NCBI RefSeq assembly: GCF_003337235.1
Contig: NZ_QPJC01000001.1
Span: 400,353-464,352 of the forward strand
Reading direction: 5' to 3'
Origin: Halopolyspora algeriensis
GTDB taxonomy: Bacteria; Actinomycetota; Actinomycetes; Mycobacteriales; Pseudonocardiaceae
DNA: 64,000 bases
Shown: positions 63,307 to 64,000 of the stretch, one piece after another
How the letters are laid out: each line of letters opens with the position of its first letter
Position numbering within the stretch: the first letter of the stretch is position 1
Translations under genes and position numbers: made by a program
The notes under the pieces: generated by a model
The model's database searches: none
Seen by the model: the letters and a program-made list of their open reading frames with translations, nothing else
What the model was told of the DNA's origin: nothing

Positions 63307-64000
63307 TCAGGCCGTACCGTCGCGCAACTGCCGGATGCTGCCCAGCAGCTGCTCGGCCCGCTGCCATCCGGCCCGCACCTCCTCCCGGCGCCGATCGACG
63401 GTACGCACCTGCTCGCCGCGCTCGGCGGCATCCATCCGCAGTGCCCGGTCCACCTCGCGCAGCTCGCTGTCGATGGCCTCGAGCCGCTTGCTCAACGCCT
63501 CGTCGAGCAACAGCGCGAGCTGCTGTTCGGCCTCGATGAGCTGCTCGGAAACCAGTTGTTCCAAGGTGGAGCGCGCCTCGGTGATCGCCTCGGTCAGCCA
63601 CTGCTTCAGATGCTGCTTGTCCGCGACGTGCTTGCGCGTCCGGGCCATCCACCAACCCGCACCCAGTCCGAGCACGATCGTCACGGGCAGCACGATCGGG
63701 TTCGACGCCGCCACCCCGGCACCCGTCATCGCCGCCGCGCGTCCCACCCCGAGCCCGCCGGAAACGCCCATGAACACCAGCAACTTGTCCTCCGCCGCAG
63801 GCGCCCGCCTGTCCGGAGGGCGCAGCACCACGGGCGCCTGCGCGCCCCGCGCGAACCGAGCACGGAGCACATCGAGCTCGGCACGGGAGAACAGCGCTGC
63901 CAGTGTTTCCTCCGCCACGCTCGCAAGCCGGTCCGACAGTGTCGCGGCGACCCGCGACGAGACCATCCGCAGCGCGGAATCCACGTGCGGCGGCAGTTCG
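63307..64000 (-). CDS. C-terminal part of a membrane coiled-coil protein (dynamin-like?), truncated by the window end
   Basis: At least 231 residues, open to the window edge. After a helical stretch comes a hydrophobic hairpin (LLVFMGVSGGLGVG and PIVLPVTIVLGLGAGWW). A long Glu/Arg/Leu coiled coil to the C-terminus follows. This order matches the end of bacterial dynamin-like GTPases, but the GTPase domain would lie outside the window, so this is a guess. Confidence 0.7.
   Translation of the reverse strand, partial: ELPPHVDSALRMVSSRVAATLSDRLASVAEETLAALFSRAELDVLRARFARGAQAPVVLRPPDRRAPAAEDKLLVFMGVSGGLGVGRAAAMTGAGVAASNPIVLPVTIVLGLGAGWWMARTRKHVADKQHLKQWLTEAITEARSTLEQLVSEQLIEAEQQLALLLDEALSKRLEAIDSELREVDRALRMDAAERGEQVRTVDRRREEVRAGWQRAEQLLGSIRQLRDGTA

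Overview
This is a high-GC, gene-dense actinobacterial chromosome segment. Third codon positions are mostly G or C, GTG starts are common, and the ribosome binding sites are AGGAGG-like. The gene content points to Pseudonocardiales, in the Saccharopolyspora/Actinopolyspora neighbourhood. Supporting genes are SigE-type sigma factors with one-TM partners, a Spo0M protein, GPP34, DUF3151, DUF2339, GT87 membrane proteins, a GTP-type PEPCK and the order rpsF-ssb-rpsR-rplI-dnaB. The genus cannot be fixed from sequence alone. No rRNA, tRNA, CRISPR array, transposase or integrase was found.

Layout. 1-9.5 kb: cell envelope genes (a truncated class A PBP, two GT87 membrane glycosyltransferases, a small secreted protein, a DUF2339 membrane protein, a tethered exported protein) plus nfo. 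9.7-15.5 kb: ribosome/replication block rpsF, ssb, rpsR, rplI, then dnaB, which carries two inteins. A helically phased array of DnaA boxes lies between rplI and dnaB. 15.8-25.7 kb: an unknown 628-aa protein, HAD phosphatase, spo0M, MFS transporter, pyrE, TrmH methyltransferase, DUF368 lipid flippase candidate, nagA, a SigE-type sigma factor and a YciI protein. 26-33.4 kb: fbaA, DUF3151, FUSC, a conserved hypothetical divergent from purA, a TSUP permease and purD. 33.5-38.6 kb: threonine aldolase and two sigma/one-TM partner pairs on either side of an SMR/TetR efflux unit. 38.7-41.2 kb: purB and purC. 41.2-44.5 kb: a TetR-centred lipid locus (MBL hydrolase, TetR, SCP2, acyl-CoA dehydrogenase). 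44.9-47.3 kb: a small acidic protein, a PPOX protein and a low-GC AAA/DUF4143 gene flanked by 90-bp direct repeats. 47.3-51.2 kb: a branched-chain 2-oxoacid dehydrogenase operon (E1alpha, E1beta, E2). 51.5-64 kb: GPP34, M20 peptidase, zinc alcohol dehydrogenase, a three-gene amino-acid ABC transporter, a beta-solenoid membrane protein, pckG, a DxDxDG protein and a truncated membrane coiled-coil (dynamin-like?) protein.

How they work together. purA, purD, purB, purC and pyrE are housekeeping nucleotide synthesis genes. fbaA, pckG, nagA and the oxoacid dehydrogenase serve central carbon flow. The strongest unexplained structures are the 11-bp-phased DnaA-box array upstream of dnaB, the two inteins of different class and age in DnaB, and the DUF4143 cassette with its 90-bp direct repeats and four 23-bp tandem repeats. 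Two families of dispersed intergenic hairpins are also present.
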